From positions 1 through 46,035 of the forward strand of contig CAJUHV010000030.1 in the NCBI GenBank assembly GCA_910586445.1: a stretch of 46,035 nt of DNA. Direction: 5' to 3'. The position numbers and the translations under genes are program-made. Positions within the stretch are counted from its first letter, which is position 1; every line of letters starts with the position of its first letter. Below, piece after piece: positions 7,917 through 16,619 of this stretch. Below the pieces are notes generated by a model. It saw nothing but the letters and a program-made list of their open reading frames with translations, did no database searches and had not been told where the DNA came from. The stretch comes from an uncultured Eubacterium sp. GTDB lineage: Bacteria > Bacillota > Clostridia > Lachnospirales > Lachnospiraceae.

Positions 7917-8738
7917 ATGGAGCAGGCTTTTCAAGGCAGGCCGTCTGAGCCTTATGCGCAGCAGCTGCGCAGGGGACTGAGCGGGAGTACGATAAAGATG
8001 ATTGCAGTAATCTGTATGCTTATTGATCATCTGGCAGCAGGTGTTTTAGGGAGATATCTTACGATATATGGATATTTCAGCCTGGATCATAATGATGCAG
8101 TACAGGTAGAAATGTGGATGCAGGAGCATGGTATATTGTTTACTTCCTATGCTGTGATGCGTATGATCGGGCGGATTGCATTTCCGATATACTGCTTTCT
8201 GCTTGTAGAAGGATTTCAGCATACCGGCAATCGTTTGAAATATGCAGGACGGCTGCTTCTATTTGCGGCAGTGTCTGAGGTTCCGTTTGACCTGCTGTTT
8301 AACAACAGCTGGCTGGAGTTTGGATATCAGAATGTGTTTTTTACACTGTTTTTGGGGCTGGCGGCAATGATGGGCATTCAATGGGTAGAAGAAAGGCAGG
8401 AGCTGGGCAGGATTTTAAAAACCGCAGGACTGTTTCTTGTGATTGTGGCGTGCATGGCAGCGGCGAAGCTTCTGAAGACAGATTATGCCGCGGTGGGTGT
8501 ACTTAGTATTGTAATATTATATTTATTCCGTTTTAAAAAGCTTTACCAGATTATGGCAGGCTGCATTGCTTTTTTCTGGGAGCTGACAGCACCGCTTGCA
8601 TTTGTAGCTGTCGCATTATATAACGGCAGGAAAGGATGGAATATGAAATATTTCTTTTACCTGTTCTATCCGGTGCATCTGCTGCTGATTTATTTACTGT
8701 GTGTTATACTGGGAATATCCGGGTATAAGGCAATGTAA
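7917..8738 (+). CDS. TraX-like integral membrane protein
   Basis: A 273-residue protein with about eight membrane segments. The opening SGSTIKMIAVICMLIDHLAAGVL and the following RMIGRIAFPIYCFLLVEGFQHT, with EVPFDLLFN and QNVFFTLFLGL, are hallmarks of the TraX family. TraX of plasmid F acetylates the pilin N-terminus; chromosomal Firmicutes members are uncharacterised, possibly acyltransferases of surface molecules. There is no conjugation gene nearby, so a pilin role is not supported. The start has a TGAGGTGG site. A palindrome overlaps its promoter. Confidence 0.88.
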   Translation: MEQAFQGRPSEPYAQQLRRGLSGSTIKMIAVICMLIDHLAAGVLGRYLTIYGYFSLDHNDAVQVEMWMQEHGILFTSYAVMRMIGRIAFPIYCFLLVEGFQHTGNRLKYAGRLLLFAAVSEVPFDLLFNNSWLEFGYQNVFFTLFLGLAAMMGIQWVEERQELGRILKTAGLFLVIVACMAAAKLLKTDYAAVGVLSIVILYLFRFKKLYQIMAGCIAFFWELTAPLAFVAVALYNGRKGWNMKYFFYLFYPVHLLLIYLLCVILGISGYKAM

Positions 8739-8876
8739 TAGGCACAAAGCAGCGTCTGCAGAAATAGTAAATGGTTTTTTATGAAAAGCAGTATATTAAA
8801 AAAACAAGGTACCGGATGGGGCAGGAATGCACCGTTCGGGACTTATTTTTTTGAGATTGCGGGGGAGGCATATAAA

Positions 8877-10229
8877 TTGAGTCAGGATTTAAATAAGAAC
8901 AGCTTATTTACAAAACAGCAGCTTATACAGTTGATCTGGCCGCTGCTTTTGGAGCAGTTTTTATCAATGACAATGGGGGTTGCGGATACGTATATGGTAT
9001 CCAGTGTCGGAGAGGCAGCAGTTTCAAGTGTTAGTCTGGTAGATACATTGAACATTCTTGTGTTTCAGATCTTATCTGCGCTGGCGCAGGGAGGCGCGGT
9101 AGTAGTCAGCCAGTATGTAGGGCGCAGGGATCAGAAACATGCGAAGAAAAGTGCAGCGCAGCTGTACAGTGTACTTTTGATCAGTACAGTGACGGTTATG
9201 ATCGTGGCTGCACTGGGCAGCAGGAGCATACTCCGGTTTATATTCGGGCGGATTGATGGCCGCGTCATGGAGTTTGCACAGATTTATTTTCTGATCAGTG
9301 CAGTGTCTTATCCGTTTATGGGTGTTTATAATGCCGGAGCCGCATTGTTTCGGGCGCAGGGTGACAGCAAAATCAGCATGAAAGCCAGCCTGGTCATGAA
9401 TGTAATTAATATCAGTGGAAATGCACTGCTGATCTACGGGCTGAAAATGGGTGTTCTAGGAGCTGCGCTTGCGACATTGATCGGCCGCATATTTGCTGCA
9501 GTGTGGGTAACGATGCGTCAGCAGAGTGCAAAGAATCCGCTTCGTATTGAACAATTGTCTGATATGAGGCCGGAAAGAGAGCAGATCCGGCCGATTCTGC
9601 GCATTGGGATTCCAAGCGGCATGGAAAACGGCATGTTCCAGGTAGGCAAGCTGTGTGTCAGCAGCCTGACTTCAACGCTCGGCACGTCAGCGATTGCAGC
9701 AAATGCGGTGGCAAATACAGTCGCGTCCATGGCAAATATTCCCGGCAATACGATGAGCCTGGCGGTAATTCCGGTAATAGGGCAGTGTCTGGGTGCGGGC
9801 GAGAAGGAGCAGGCAAAAAGCTATGCAAAGCTGCTGCTTGCCACAGCGGCAGCCGGGCTTGCTGCTGCAAATGTCATTGCATATTTCAGCATTCCGTATG
9901 TAGCAGGCGCATTTCATTTATCAATTGAGGCAAAGGATATGTGTGTGGAAGTCATACGGTGGTTTGCGGTATTCAGCATATTTTTCTGGGCGCTCAGCTT
10001 TACCATGCCGCATATTCTTAGAAGCGGCGGAGATGCAGGGTATACAATGACAGTCAGTATTTTGAGCATGTGGATTTTCCGCGTAGTATTGTCATACTTT
10101 TTTGTCTTAAAAATGGATATGGGGCTTACGGGAGTCTGGTTCGGCATGTTTATTGACTGGATCTGCCGTTCCGTATTTTTTGGTGTGCGTTTCCTGCAGG
10201 GGAGATGGATGGAGCATGATGTGATTTGA
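8877..10229 (+). CDS. MATE-family multidrug/Na+ antiporter
   Basis: A 450-residue exporter with 12 predicted membrane helices. Family features seen: LIQLIWPLLLEQFLSMTMGVADTYMVS near the N-terminus, ALAQGGAVVVSQYVGRRD, NAGAALFRAQGDSKISM in the first half, and the matching second-half motifs ANAVANTVASMANIPGNTMSLAVIPVIGQCLGAG. MATE proteins expel cationic drugs and metabolites using a Na+ or H+ gradient. I prefer the TTG start at 8877: a GGGGAGG site lies 8 bases upstream and it gives the normal family length. The in-frame ATG at 8781 would add 32 residues and has no ribosome binding site. The final codons GATGTGATTTGA belong to the tandem repeat that follows. Confidence 0.92.
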   Translation: MSQDLNKNSLFTKQQLIQLIWPLLLEQFLSMTMGVADTYMVSSVGEAAVSSVSLVDTLNILVFQILSALAQGGAVVVSQYVGRRDQKHAKKSAAQLYSVLLISTVTVMIVAALGSRSILRFIFGRIDGRVMEFAQIYFLISAVSYPFMGVYNAGAALFRAQGDSKISMKASLVMNVINISGNALLIYGLKMGVLGAALATLIGRIFAAVWVTMRQQSAKNPLRIEQLSDMRPEREQIRPILRIGIPSGMENGMFQVGKLCVSSLTSTLGTSAIAANAVANTVASMANIPGNTMSLAVIPVIGQCLGAGEKEQAKSYAKLLLATAAAGLAAANVIAYFSIPYVAGAFHLSIEAKDMCVEVIRWFAVFSIFFWALSFTMPHILRSGGDAGYTMTVSILSMWIFRVVLSYFFVLKMDMGLTGVWFGMFIDWICRSVFFGVRFLQGRWMEHDVI

Positions 10230-10290
10230 TGTGAATTGATGTGATGTGAATTGATGTGATGTGAATTGATGTGATGTGAATTGATGTGAT
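10218..10290 (+). repeat. Perfect 15-bp tandem repeat, four copies, at the end of the MATE gene
   Basis: GTGAATTGATGTGAT repeats four times without a mismatch (10231-10245, 10246-10260, 10261-10275, 10276-10290). An imperfect partial unit (GATGTGATTTGAT) just before includes the stop codon of the MATE gene. The remaining ~200 bases before the Rrf2 gene hold no gene that I can recognise. Confidence 0.95.
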
Positions 10291-10499
10291 CTGATATAAG
10301 CTGATAGCTGGAATAAATGAGCTGTGATATGCAGTTGATTGAAAATTATGAAAAGCAGCTTGATTTTTAAGATGGATAAGCGTATCATATATAACTGGTA
10401 GGAATTGAATTGAGCGGGTATTATGCTGCATATTGGGCATACAGACAGGAAATGTCTTAGCATGCAGCGGCATGGAGGTATGGAAAGGACTGGGAGAAG

Positions 10500-10934
10500 A
10501 TGAGGATTTCAACAAAGGGAAGATATGCGCTCCGCTTGATGCTGGATCTGGCGCTTCATGATACGGGGATGCCGGTCAGAATCAAAGAGATTGCGGCACG
10601 TCAGGATATATCAGATAAGTATCTGGAGCAGATCGTTTCGGTATTAAATAAGGCAGGGTATGTCAGGAGTGTACGGGGGCCGCAGGGCGGCTATCTGCTG
10701 ACACGGGCGGCAAAGGAGTATACGGTAGGGATGATCCTGCGCCTGACAGAAGGCAGCCTGGCTCCGGTGGAGTGTCTGGATGAGGAAATGGGAGGCTGTG
10801 ATAAAAGCGATGACTGCGTGACAGTGCTTGTCTACCGCAAGATGAATGAGGCAGTCAATGAGGTGATCGATCATATCACGCTCGCAGACCTGATCAGCTG
10901 GAAACTGCAGAAAGAGGGAGATTATAGTATTTAG
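10500..10934 (+). CDS. Rrf2-family transcriptional regulator with three Cys (IscR/CymR-like)
   Basis: A 144-residue winged-helix repressor. The N-terminal MRISTKGRYALRLMLDLA and the recognition helix region DISDKYLEQIVSVLNKAGYVRSVRGPQGGY are typical of Rrf2 proteins. Three Cys at residues 92, 100 and 106 (C-x7-C-x5-C) sit where IscR and related sensors bind an iron-sulfur cluster; Bacillus CymR lacks this set. It is the first gene before O-acetylhomoserine sulfhydrylase and cysteine synthase, though a terminator separates them, so it most likely regulates cysteine supply in response to Fe-S or cysteine status. That role is inferred from position. The start follows a GGGAGAAG sequence and is the only good choice. 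Confidence 0.92.
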   Translation: MRISTKGRYALRLMLDLALHDTGMPVRIKEIAARQDISDKYLEQIVSVLNKAGYVRSVRGPQGGYLLTRAAKEYTVGMILRLTEGSLAPVECLDEEMGGCDKSDDCVTVLVYRKMNEAVNEVIDHITLADLISWKLQKEGDYSI

Positions 10935-10943
10935 GCTGTGCCG

Positions 10944-10986
10944 CCATTCAAATACAGGCAGATGTATTTGAATGGTATCTTTTTAG
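10944..10986 (+). terminator. Rho-independent terminator after the Rrf2 regulator
   Basis: A perfect 13-bp stem (half-site CCATTCAAATACA, 10944-10956 with 10963-10975), a 6-nt loop and a following TATCTTTTT. Confidence 0.9.
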
Positions 10987-11088
10987 GGTTATATTCTAAT
11001 TTTCCGATTGGTTTACTAGAGCATATTTAAAAAATCATTCTCCAGATTTTATAGGGGGCAGAATGAAGATGAAAGGATGGTATACATT

Positions 11089-12390
11089 ATGAAAGCGTAT
11101 GAAGAAAGAAAACTAAAATTTGAGACACTGCAGCTGCACGCAGGACAGGAGCAGCCAGATCCGGCTACAGATGCGCGGGCGGTTCCGATTTATCAGACGA
11201 CATCTTATGTGTTTCATGACTGCGATCATGCAGCAGCCAGATTTGAGCTGTCGGAGGCAGGAAATATATATGGCAGGCTGACCAATCCTACGCAGGACGC
11301 ATTTGAACAGCGGATTGCAGCGCTGGAAGGCGGCGTGGCGGCACTGGCAGCGGCATCGGGCGCAGCAGCAGTCAGCTATGCGCTTCAGAATCTCGCACTG
11401 GCGGGTGATCATATTGTGGCAGCGAAAAATATCTATGGCGGAACCTACAATCTGCTGCAGCATACACTGCCTCAGTACGGAATTACCGCGTCATTTGTAG
11501 ATATATCTGATTTGGATGAAGTAGAAGCTGCCATACAAGAAAATACAAAAGCAGTATTTGCAGAAACACTCGGCAATCCAAACTCGGATGTGACGGATCT
11601 TGAGGCTGTCGCGAAAATAGCGCATGCACATCAGATACCGCTGGTTGTTGACAATACATTTGCAACACCGTATCTCGTGCGTCCGATTGCGTATGGCGCA
11701 GATATCGTAGTGCATTCTGCTACAAAGTTTATCGGCGGGCATGGAACGGCAATCGGCGGAGTGATTGTAGATTCCGGTAAATTTGACTGGGAGGCCTCCG
11801 GCAGGTTTGCGCATATTACGCAGCCGAATCCAAGCTATCATGGGATCAGCTTTACAAAGGCGGCAGGAGCAGCGGCATTTGTGACGAGCATACGTGCGAT
11901 TCTGCTGCGGGATACAGGAGCGACGCTGTCACCGTTTCATGCATTTTTGTTCCTGCAGGGCCTGGAAACGCTGTCACTGCGTGTGGAGCGGCATGTGCAG
12001 AATGCGGAAAAAGTAGTAGAATATCTGCGTACGCACCCGCAGGTAGAAGCGGTGCATCATCCGGCTGCGTCAGAGGATGCTAAGCAGCAGGAGCTTTATA
12101 AAAAATATTTTCCAAACGGAGGCGGTTCGATTTTTACGTTTGACATAAAAGGAGACGCAGGGAAAGCAAAGGCATTTATTGACAATCTGAAGCTTTTTTC
12201 CCTGCTTGCAAACGTAGCAGATGCAAAGTCGCTGGTCATTCATCCGGCGAGCACTACGCATTCACAGATGAATGAAGAAGAGCTTGCGGGCGCAGGCATA
12301 CGGCGCAATACGATACGTCTTTCTATTGGAATCGAGCATATAGATGATATTATACAGGACCTGGATGAAGCATTTCGGGCGGTAAAATAG
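11089..12390 (+). CDS. O-acetylhomoserine sulfhydrylase (PLP-dependent)
   Basis: It forms homocysteine from O-acetylhomoserine and sulfide, and members can also act in cysteine or methionine interconversion. A Cys/Met-metabolism PLP enzyme: FETLQLHAGQ at the N-terminus, AVPIYQTTSYVF, YGRLTNPTQDAFEQR, ALEGG, ETLGNPNSDV, DNTFATPYL and the Schiff-base lysine in HSATKFIGGHG (residue 213 from this start). The family's C-terminal HPASTTHSQM and IRLSIGIEHIDDI are present. I place the start at ATG 11089 (433 residues), served by AAAGGA 11 bases upstream; an in-frame ATG at 11077 overlaps that site. It is followed 45 bases later by cysteine synthase. Confidence 0.94.
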   Translation: MKAYEERKLKFETLQLHAGQEQPDPATDARAVPIYQTTSYVFHDCDHAAARFELSEAGNIYGRLTNPTQDAFEQRIAALEGGVAALAAASGAAAVSYALQNLALAGDHIVAAKNIYGGTYNLLQHTLPQYGITASFVDISDLDEVEAAIQENTKAVFAETLGNPNSDVTDLEAVAKIAHAHQIPLVVDNTFATPYLVRPIAYGADIVVHSATKFIGGHGTAIGGVIVDSGKFDWEASGRFAHITQPNPSYHGISFTKAAGAAAFVTSIRAILLRDTGATLSPFHAFLFLQGLETLSLRVERHVQNAEKVVEYLRTHPQVEAVHHPAASEDAKQQELYKKYFPNGGGSIFTFDIKGDAGKAKAFIDNLKLFSLLANVADAKSLVIHPASTTHSQMNEEELAGAGIRRNTIRLSIGIEHIDDIIQDLDEAFRAVK

Positions 12391-12435
12391 AAAAATAAAA
12401 TATAATTAAATTTTTAGGTAGAAAGGGCTGCATGT

Positions 12436-13365
12436 ATGAAAATCTATAAGAGTGTAACAGAACTGGTAGGCGGTACGCCGATCTTAGAACTCAGCAATTA
12501 TGAGAAGAAGCATAATTTAAAGGCAGTTATCCTGGCAAAACTAGAATATTTTAATCCGGCAGGCAGCGTAAAAGACCGTATTGCAAAAAAGATACTGCTG
12601 GATGCATGGCAGAACGGAACCATTCATAAAGATTCTGTCATTATAGAGCCGACCAGCGGAAATACAGGTATCGGACTGGCCTCTGTGGCGGCAGCACTCG
12701 GCATACGTATTATCATTACCATGCCGGAAACAATGAGTGTCGAGAGGCGCAATCTGATGAAGGCATATGGTGCGGAGGTGGTATTGACAGATGGCACAAA
12801 GGGCATGAAAGGCGCGATTGCAAAGGCGGATGAGCTGGCAGGAGAAATCAAGGGCAGCTTTCAGCCGGGACAGTTTGTCAATCAGCTCAATCCACAGATG
12901 CACCGTGAGACAACCGGGCCGGAAATCTGGCAGGATACGGATGGAAAGGTAGACATCCTTGTAGCAGGAATAGGAACCGGCGGTACGATCACCGGTACAG
13001 GCGAATATTTAAAATCCAAAAATCCGAATATCCAGATCAAGGCAGTTGAACCTGCGGCTTCACCGATTTTATCGGAAGGCAGGGCGGGAGCGCATAAGAT
13101 CCAGGGAATCGGCGCAGGGTTTGTACCGGATACGCTGAATACGGCAGTGTATGATGAGATAATCAAGGTAGAAAATGAAGAAGCATTTGCGATGGGCCGG
13201 GAGATCGCTAAGACAGAAGGCATTCTGGTCGGCATATCTGCCGGAGCCGCACTTTCGGCTGCGACACAGCTGGCGCAGCGCCCGGAAAACGAGGGAAAGA
13301 CGATTGTGGTGATCTTTCCTGATACGGGAGAACGTTATTTATCAACGCCTATGTTTGAAAATTAG
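12436..13365 (+). CDS. cysK: Cysteine synthase A (O-acetylserine sulfhydrylase)
   Basis: It makes L-cysteine from O-acetylserine and sulfide with PLP. The 309-residue protein shows the PLP lysine in NPAGSVKDR (Lys46), the substrate loop TSGNTG (residues 73-78), the phosphate-binding GTGGT, and the C-terminal FPDTGERYLST. Length and motifs are those of CysK rather than CBS or threonine synthase. It is cotranscribed with the preceding O-acetylhomoserine sulfhydrylase. Serine acetyltransferase, which would supply its substrate, is not in the window. Confidence 0.95.
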   Translation: MKIYKSVTELVGGTPILELSNYEKKHNLKAVILAKLEYFNPAGSVKDRIAKKILLDAWQNGTIHKDSVIIEPTSGNTGIGLASVAAALGIRIIITMPETMSVERRNLMKAYGAEVVLTDGTKGMKGAIAKADELAGEIKGSFQPGQFVNQLNPQMHRETTGPEIWQDTDGKVDILVAGIGTGGTITGTGEYLKSKNPNIQIKAVEPAASPILSEGRAGAHKIQGIGAGFVPDTLNTAVYDEIIKVENEEAFAMGREIAKTEGILVGISAGAALSAATQLAQRPENEGKTIVVIFPDTGERYLSTPMFEN

Positions 13366-13399
13366 AAGCGCGGCTGTCCTTTAAATTCGTATAATTAGA

Positions 13400-13428
13400 T
13401 TGAAAGAAAGATATAATTATGGTATGAT
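13400..13428 (+). promoter_or_regulatory. Promoter for the 13492 gene
   Basis: TTGAAA (13400-13405), 17-bp spacer, TATGAT (13423-13428). Confidence 0.6.
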
Positions 13429-13491
13429 TTACTTTGAAAGTCCTATTGCTAATGGCGGTTTAAATTAAAATTGAAAGGATGAAAAAGTAAA

Positions 13492-14727
13492 TTGAGATAT
13501 TTTAATAATCCAGGAACATTCGACGAATTGGACAGCCAGTTCAATGAGCTTTTAAATCAGTATGAATATCGTTCTGGCAAAAATATTTCAACTATAGATG
13601 AGATACGCACCGAGTATAAGAAAATTAAATCACAAATGAAAAAAAGGCTGGAAGCAGTATCTAAAGTAGAAAAAGGACATAACCAGTCGTATGAAGGGCG
13701 CGTAGTAGAAAATTACAATACAGACTTGTCCGCACTTGGGGCAGCAGGAGGCATAACGCTGGGAGCAGATGCAGCGCAGCAGAAAGACGGGCAGAATAGT
13801 CCTGAAAAGCAGCCGGCTGCGGAAGGCTCTGATCTGAAGGATACTGACGGGCAGACAGCCGGCAGAAACAATTATGCCAGTGAAACGGTAAGGCAGAGTG
13901 ACTACGACTGGCAGAAAATATTTCAGACCGGCAGATTTGCCCCGAAAGTGCAGCAGAGCAGTACGAATGCGGCAGCGGTGCATGAAGGCTCGAAAAATGT
14001 GCAGAGCGGCACGAATGCGGCAGCAGTGCATGAAGGCTCGAAAAATGTGCAGAGCAGCCAGAATGCGGCTGAGCAGGCACAGGCTGTTTCAAACACTGCC
14101 GCCAAAAGCAGCGCCTGGAAGCAGAAGCCGGATATAAATACGCAGCCGGCCGCGCAGGAAGATGCGCGTTCCCTGCTGAGTATATGCAAAGATGACATTA
14201 CCGATATTATTAAGGAAGTGTCAAGAGACAGAACCTCGGAATCCTACAATATGCTGGAGGATGTTGTATTTAGCCGTGATGACGAAGCGGTAACGCGCTG
14301 GTTTAATACACATATTGACCATCTGGCTTCACGTGCTAAGGTGTACAGGTACAATGAAGCACGTACGAAGCTGGAAAAAGAATTCAGGGATGCTGCGCAG
14401 GACAGACAGACCGAAGCTGCCTACATACTCAAGATCGAAAAAATGATCGGGGCATTTATTAAAAAGAAATTTATGGAGTATGAAATACTATATAAAGATT
14501 ACGATCAGGATGCAGAACAGACGGACGGGCAGGAAGAAGAACATGCCGAAGACAAAAAGCTGAAAATGCGTGGATATATATTAGGGACTGTTATGGGAGC
14601 ACTAATCTTTGCGATTGGGTGTTTTTTTGGATTAATTGGAATGATCATCGGAGGCATATGTGGAATTGCTGCGGCGCTGATCATTGGGAAAACATATTAC
14701 GCATGGCGTATGCCGGATGAAGAGTAA
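13492..14727 (+). CDS. Hypothetical membrane-anchored protein with internal repeats
   Basis: A 411-residue protein of unknown function. The start is TTG at 13492, supported by GAAAGGATG about 10 bases upstream and by the sensible N-terminus (RYFNNPGTFDELDSQF). Residues ~1-65 look helical and charged. Residues ~70-230 are low-complexity and rich in Ala, Gln, Ser and Asn, including a near-perfect 16-residue repeat (TNAAAVHEGSKNVQSG, then TNAAAVHEGSKNVQSS). Residues ~235-345 form a helical, charged domain, and the C-terminus has two glycine-rich membrane segments (about 363-402). The N-terminal segment resembles J-protein-associated or cell-envelope proteins only loosely, so I assign no function. 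The CpsB-type gene follows 45 bases later and may be cotranscribed. Confidence 0.8.
   Translation: MRYFNNPGTFDELDSQFNELLNQYEYRSGKNISTIDEIRTEYKKIKSQMKKRLEAVSKVEKGHNQSYEGRVVENYNTDLSALGAAGGITLGADAAQQKDGQNSPEKQPAAEGSDLKDTDGQTAGRNNYASETVRQSDYDWQKIFQTGRFAPKVQQSSTNAAAVHEGSKNVQSGTNAAAVHEGSKNVQSSQNAAEQAQAVSNTAAKSSAWKQKPDINTQPAAQEDARSLLSICKDDITDIIKEVSRDRTSESYNMLEDVVFSRDDEAVTRWFNTHIDHLASRAKVYRYNEARTKLEKEFRDAAQDRQTEAAYILKIEKMIGAFIKKKFMEYEILYKDYDQDAEQTDGQEEEHAEDKKLKMRGYILGTVMGALIFAIGCFFGLIGMIIGGICGIAAALIIGKTYYAWRMPDEE
13963..14070 (+). repeat. 48-bp in-frame tandem repeat in the 13492 gene
   Basis: Two full copies (13963-14010, 14011-14058) and a partial third. One copy encodes 16 residues, so copy-number change would keep the frame. 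Confidence 0.9.
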
Positions 14728-14772
14728 GGTCAGGTATTTGTATAACATAAATTTAAGAAGTGGGGCGAGGCA

Positions 14773-15486
14773 GTGATTGATTTTCATTCTCATATATTGC
14801 CAGAAATTGATGATGGCAGCCATAGCATTGAAGAATCGTTGTGGCTGCTTTTTCTTGAACATAAACACGGGGTGTCGAAAGTGGTTGCGACGCCGCATTT
14901 TTATGCAGAAAGGGATGCGTTTGACCTGTTTCGGCACCGCAGGGAAGAAAGCATTGCCAGGCTGCGTGAGGGAATGCTGGGATGGGAGGCCGTTCCGGCA
15001 CTGCATATCGGCGCAGAGGTATATTATTTTCCGGGCATATGGGAGGCACAGGCGCTGCCGCAGCTGTGTATAGAAGGAACTTCTGTCCTGCTGCTGGAGC
15101 TGCCGTATATACAGTGGACGCAGGAAATCAAAGATGATATACAAAAAATAATAACGAAGCGCGGGCTTACCGTCATGCTTGCCCATGTAGACAGGTATTA
15201 TGAGCTGCAGCAGGATAAGCGGGTCTGGAATGAGGTCTTTCAGCTCCCGATTTATGCGCAGATCAATGGAGACAGCCTTTTAGACAGAAAAAGCAGAAAG
15301 TTCAGCCTGAGGTTTTTAAAGAAGCATCTGGCAGTCCTTGGCAGTGACTGCCATGACAGGGAGGTCAGGACGCCGAATCTATATGAAGCAAGAATGGAAA
15401 TACTAAAAAAGCTCGGACAGAAAAAACTGGCCCAGATTGATGATCTGAGTGAACAGATTTTAAAAGGGTATGGAAAAAAGCTATGA
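14773..15486 (+). CDS. CpsB/CapC-type PHP-domain protein-tyrosine phosphatase
   Basis: A 237-residue metal-dependent tyrosine phosphatase of the PHP superfamily, as found in capsule gene clusters (CpsB, YwqE), where it dephosphorylates the bacterial tyrosine kinase that controls polysaccharide export. Metal ligands seen: DFHSHILPEIDDGS at the N-terminus, ATPHFY, GAEVYY, LAHVDRY and GSDCHDR. The start is GTG at 14773, directly preceded by a GGGGCGAGG sequence; an ATG would be much further in. No kinase or capsule genes are near, which makes this copy an orphan. Confidence 0.9.
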   Translation: MIDFHSHILPEIDDGSHSIEESLWLLFLEHKHGVSKVVATPHFYAERDAFDLFRHRREESIARLREGMLGWEAVPALHIGAEVYYFPGIWEAQALPQLCIEGTSVLLLELPYIQWTQEIKDDIQKIITKRGLTVMLAHVDRYYELQQDKRVWNEVFQLPIYAQINGDSLLDRKSRKFSLRFLKKHLAVLGSDCHDREVRTPNLYEARMEILKKLGQKKLAQIDDLSEQILKGYGKKL

Positions 15487-15520
15487 GGTGTAGACTGAAG
15501 GAACGTGAAGTGCGGCAGAC

Positions 15521-16393
15521 TCAATCCGCACTCCACCTTCCACAGGCACCGCACGGCAGCACCAGTCCGTTGGAGGTCACTGGCAGTCCGATTTCCTGTG
15601 CTATGACAGTACCGCCGAATTCTTTCATTACAGAACCAAGCATATACGAAAGTACGGCAGGCTGCAGTCCTGTAGTGTATGAATTTACCAGAAAAAACAG
15701 CGGAGCCGGGGACAAGATTTTTGCACACAGATGAATCAGCGGATACACTGTGTTTTCGATTTTCCAGATCTCGCCTTTAGGGCCTCTTCCATAGGACGGC
15801 GGGTCCATAATGACAGCATCGTAAGTACTGCCGCGGCGGATTTCGCGTTCGACAAATTTGAGGCAGTCGTCTACCAGCCAGCGCACAGGTGCATTGGTAA
15901 GGCCGGAGGAAGAAGCATTTTCTTTTGCCCAGCTGACCATGCCTTTTGAGGCATCGACATGTGTGACACTTGCACCGGCTGCCGCGGCTGCAAGCGTGGC
16001 ACCTCCGGTATAGGCAAAAAGGTTCAGTATTTTTACCGGCCTGTCTGCTTTCATTATTTGATCGGAAATCCAGTCCCAGTTGACCGCCTGTTCCGGGAAA
16101 ATGCCGGTATGCTTAAAATGAAATGGTTTTAGGTGGAATGTGAGCGTCTTTGCAGGCGTCTCGTACTGTACCGTCCATTGCTGCGGCAGCTTGAAAAATT
16201 CCCATTCGCCGCCGCCCTTTGCGCTGCGGTGGTAGTGGGCATTTAGCTGGTTCCAGCGCCTGTCGGCTTTCGGCGTGTTCCAGATGACCTGCGGGTCCGG
16301 GCGCAGCAGTATATAGTCTTTCCAGCGCTCCAGCTTTTCACCTTCTGAACAGTCGATAACTTCAAAATCTTTCCATTTGTCTGCAATCCACAT
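15521..16393 (-). CDS. Class I SAM-dependent methyltransferase (RlmI/RlmK-like)
   Basis: A 290-residue enzyme that transfers methyl from S-adenosylmethionine, most likely to rRNA, as in the RlmI/RlmK group. Motif I is ILNLFAYTGGATLAAAAAGA (SAM binding, residues ~122-141) with acidic VTHVDAS after it. Motif IV is DPPSYGRGPKGEIW (residues 197-210), as in C5-cytosine rRNA methyltransferases. The N-terminal region (1-100) precedes the Rossmann fold and lacks a recognisable PUA domain. Ribosome binding site AAAGGCAG. It is convergent with the CpsB gene; a 7-bp hairpin (AGTGCGG/CCGCACT) spans the 3' end. The assignment to rRNA is inference. Confidence 0.88.
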   Translation of the reverse strand: MWIADKWKDFEVIDCSEGEKLERWKDYILLRPDPQVIWNTPKADRRWNQLNAHYHRSAKGGGEWEFFKLPQQWTVQYETPAKTLTFHLKPFHFKHTGIFPEQAVNWDWISDQIMKADRPVKILNLFAYTGGATLAAAAAGASVTHVDASKGMVSWAKENASSSGLTNAPVRWLVDDCLKFVEREIRRGSTYDAVIMDPPSYGRGPKGEIWKIENTVYPLIHLCAKILSPAPLFFLVNSYTTGLQPAVLSYMLGSVMKEFGGTVIAQEIGLPVTSNGLVLPCGACGRWSAD

Positions 16394-16487
16394 AAAAATC
16401 TGCCTTTCTATTTTCTATAAAATTATGAAGTGTTTGTTTTTTATGAAATATGAAGTATTTGTATAAAGTATTGGTCTGGCTTAATTT

Positions 16488-16515
16488 ATTATAACTTGTA
16501 TCTGAATGAATGCAA
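16488..16515 (-). promoter_or_regulatory. Promoter of the methyltransferase gene
   Basis: Minus strand: TTGCAT (16515-16510), 16-bp spacer, TATAAT (16493-16488). Confidence 0.6.
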
Positions 16516-16584
16516 TCTATTTTTTGAGATTATGTCAGATTTGTTTATTGTATGAAAAAAAATACAATATTTTATAAAAATATA

Positions 16585-16613
16585 TTGCAATCCTTCATTT
16601 TATTGGATATAAT
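16585..16613 (+). promoter_or_regulatory. Main promoter of the S10-spc ribosomal operon
   Basis: TTGCAA (16585-16590), 17-bp spacer, perfect TATAAT (16608-16613), on the AT-rich upstream side expected of a strong UP-element promoter. Confidence 0.85.
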
Positions 16614-16619
16614 CCAAAG

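Noticed and set aside
10231..10290. The 15-bp array as a CRISPR
   Set aside because: Units are directly adjacent with no spacers and far too short; it is a simple tandem repeat.
10150..10515. Minus-strand frames with ITSIHITS-type repeats
   Set aside because: They are translations of the 15-bp DNA array with no start signals.
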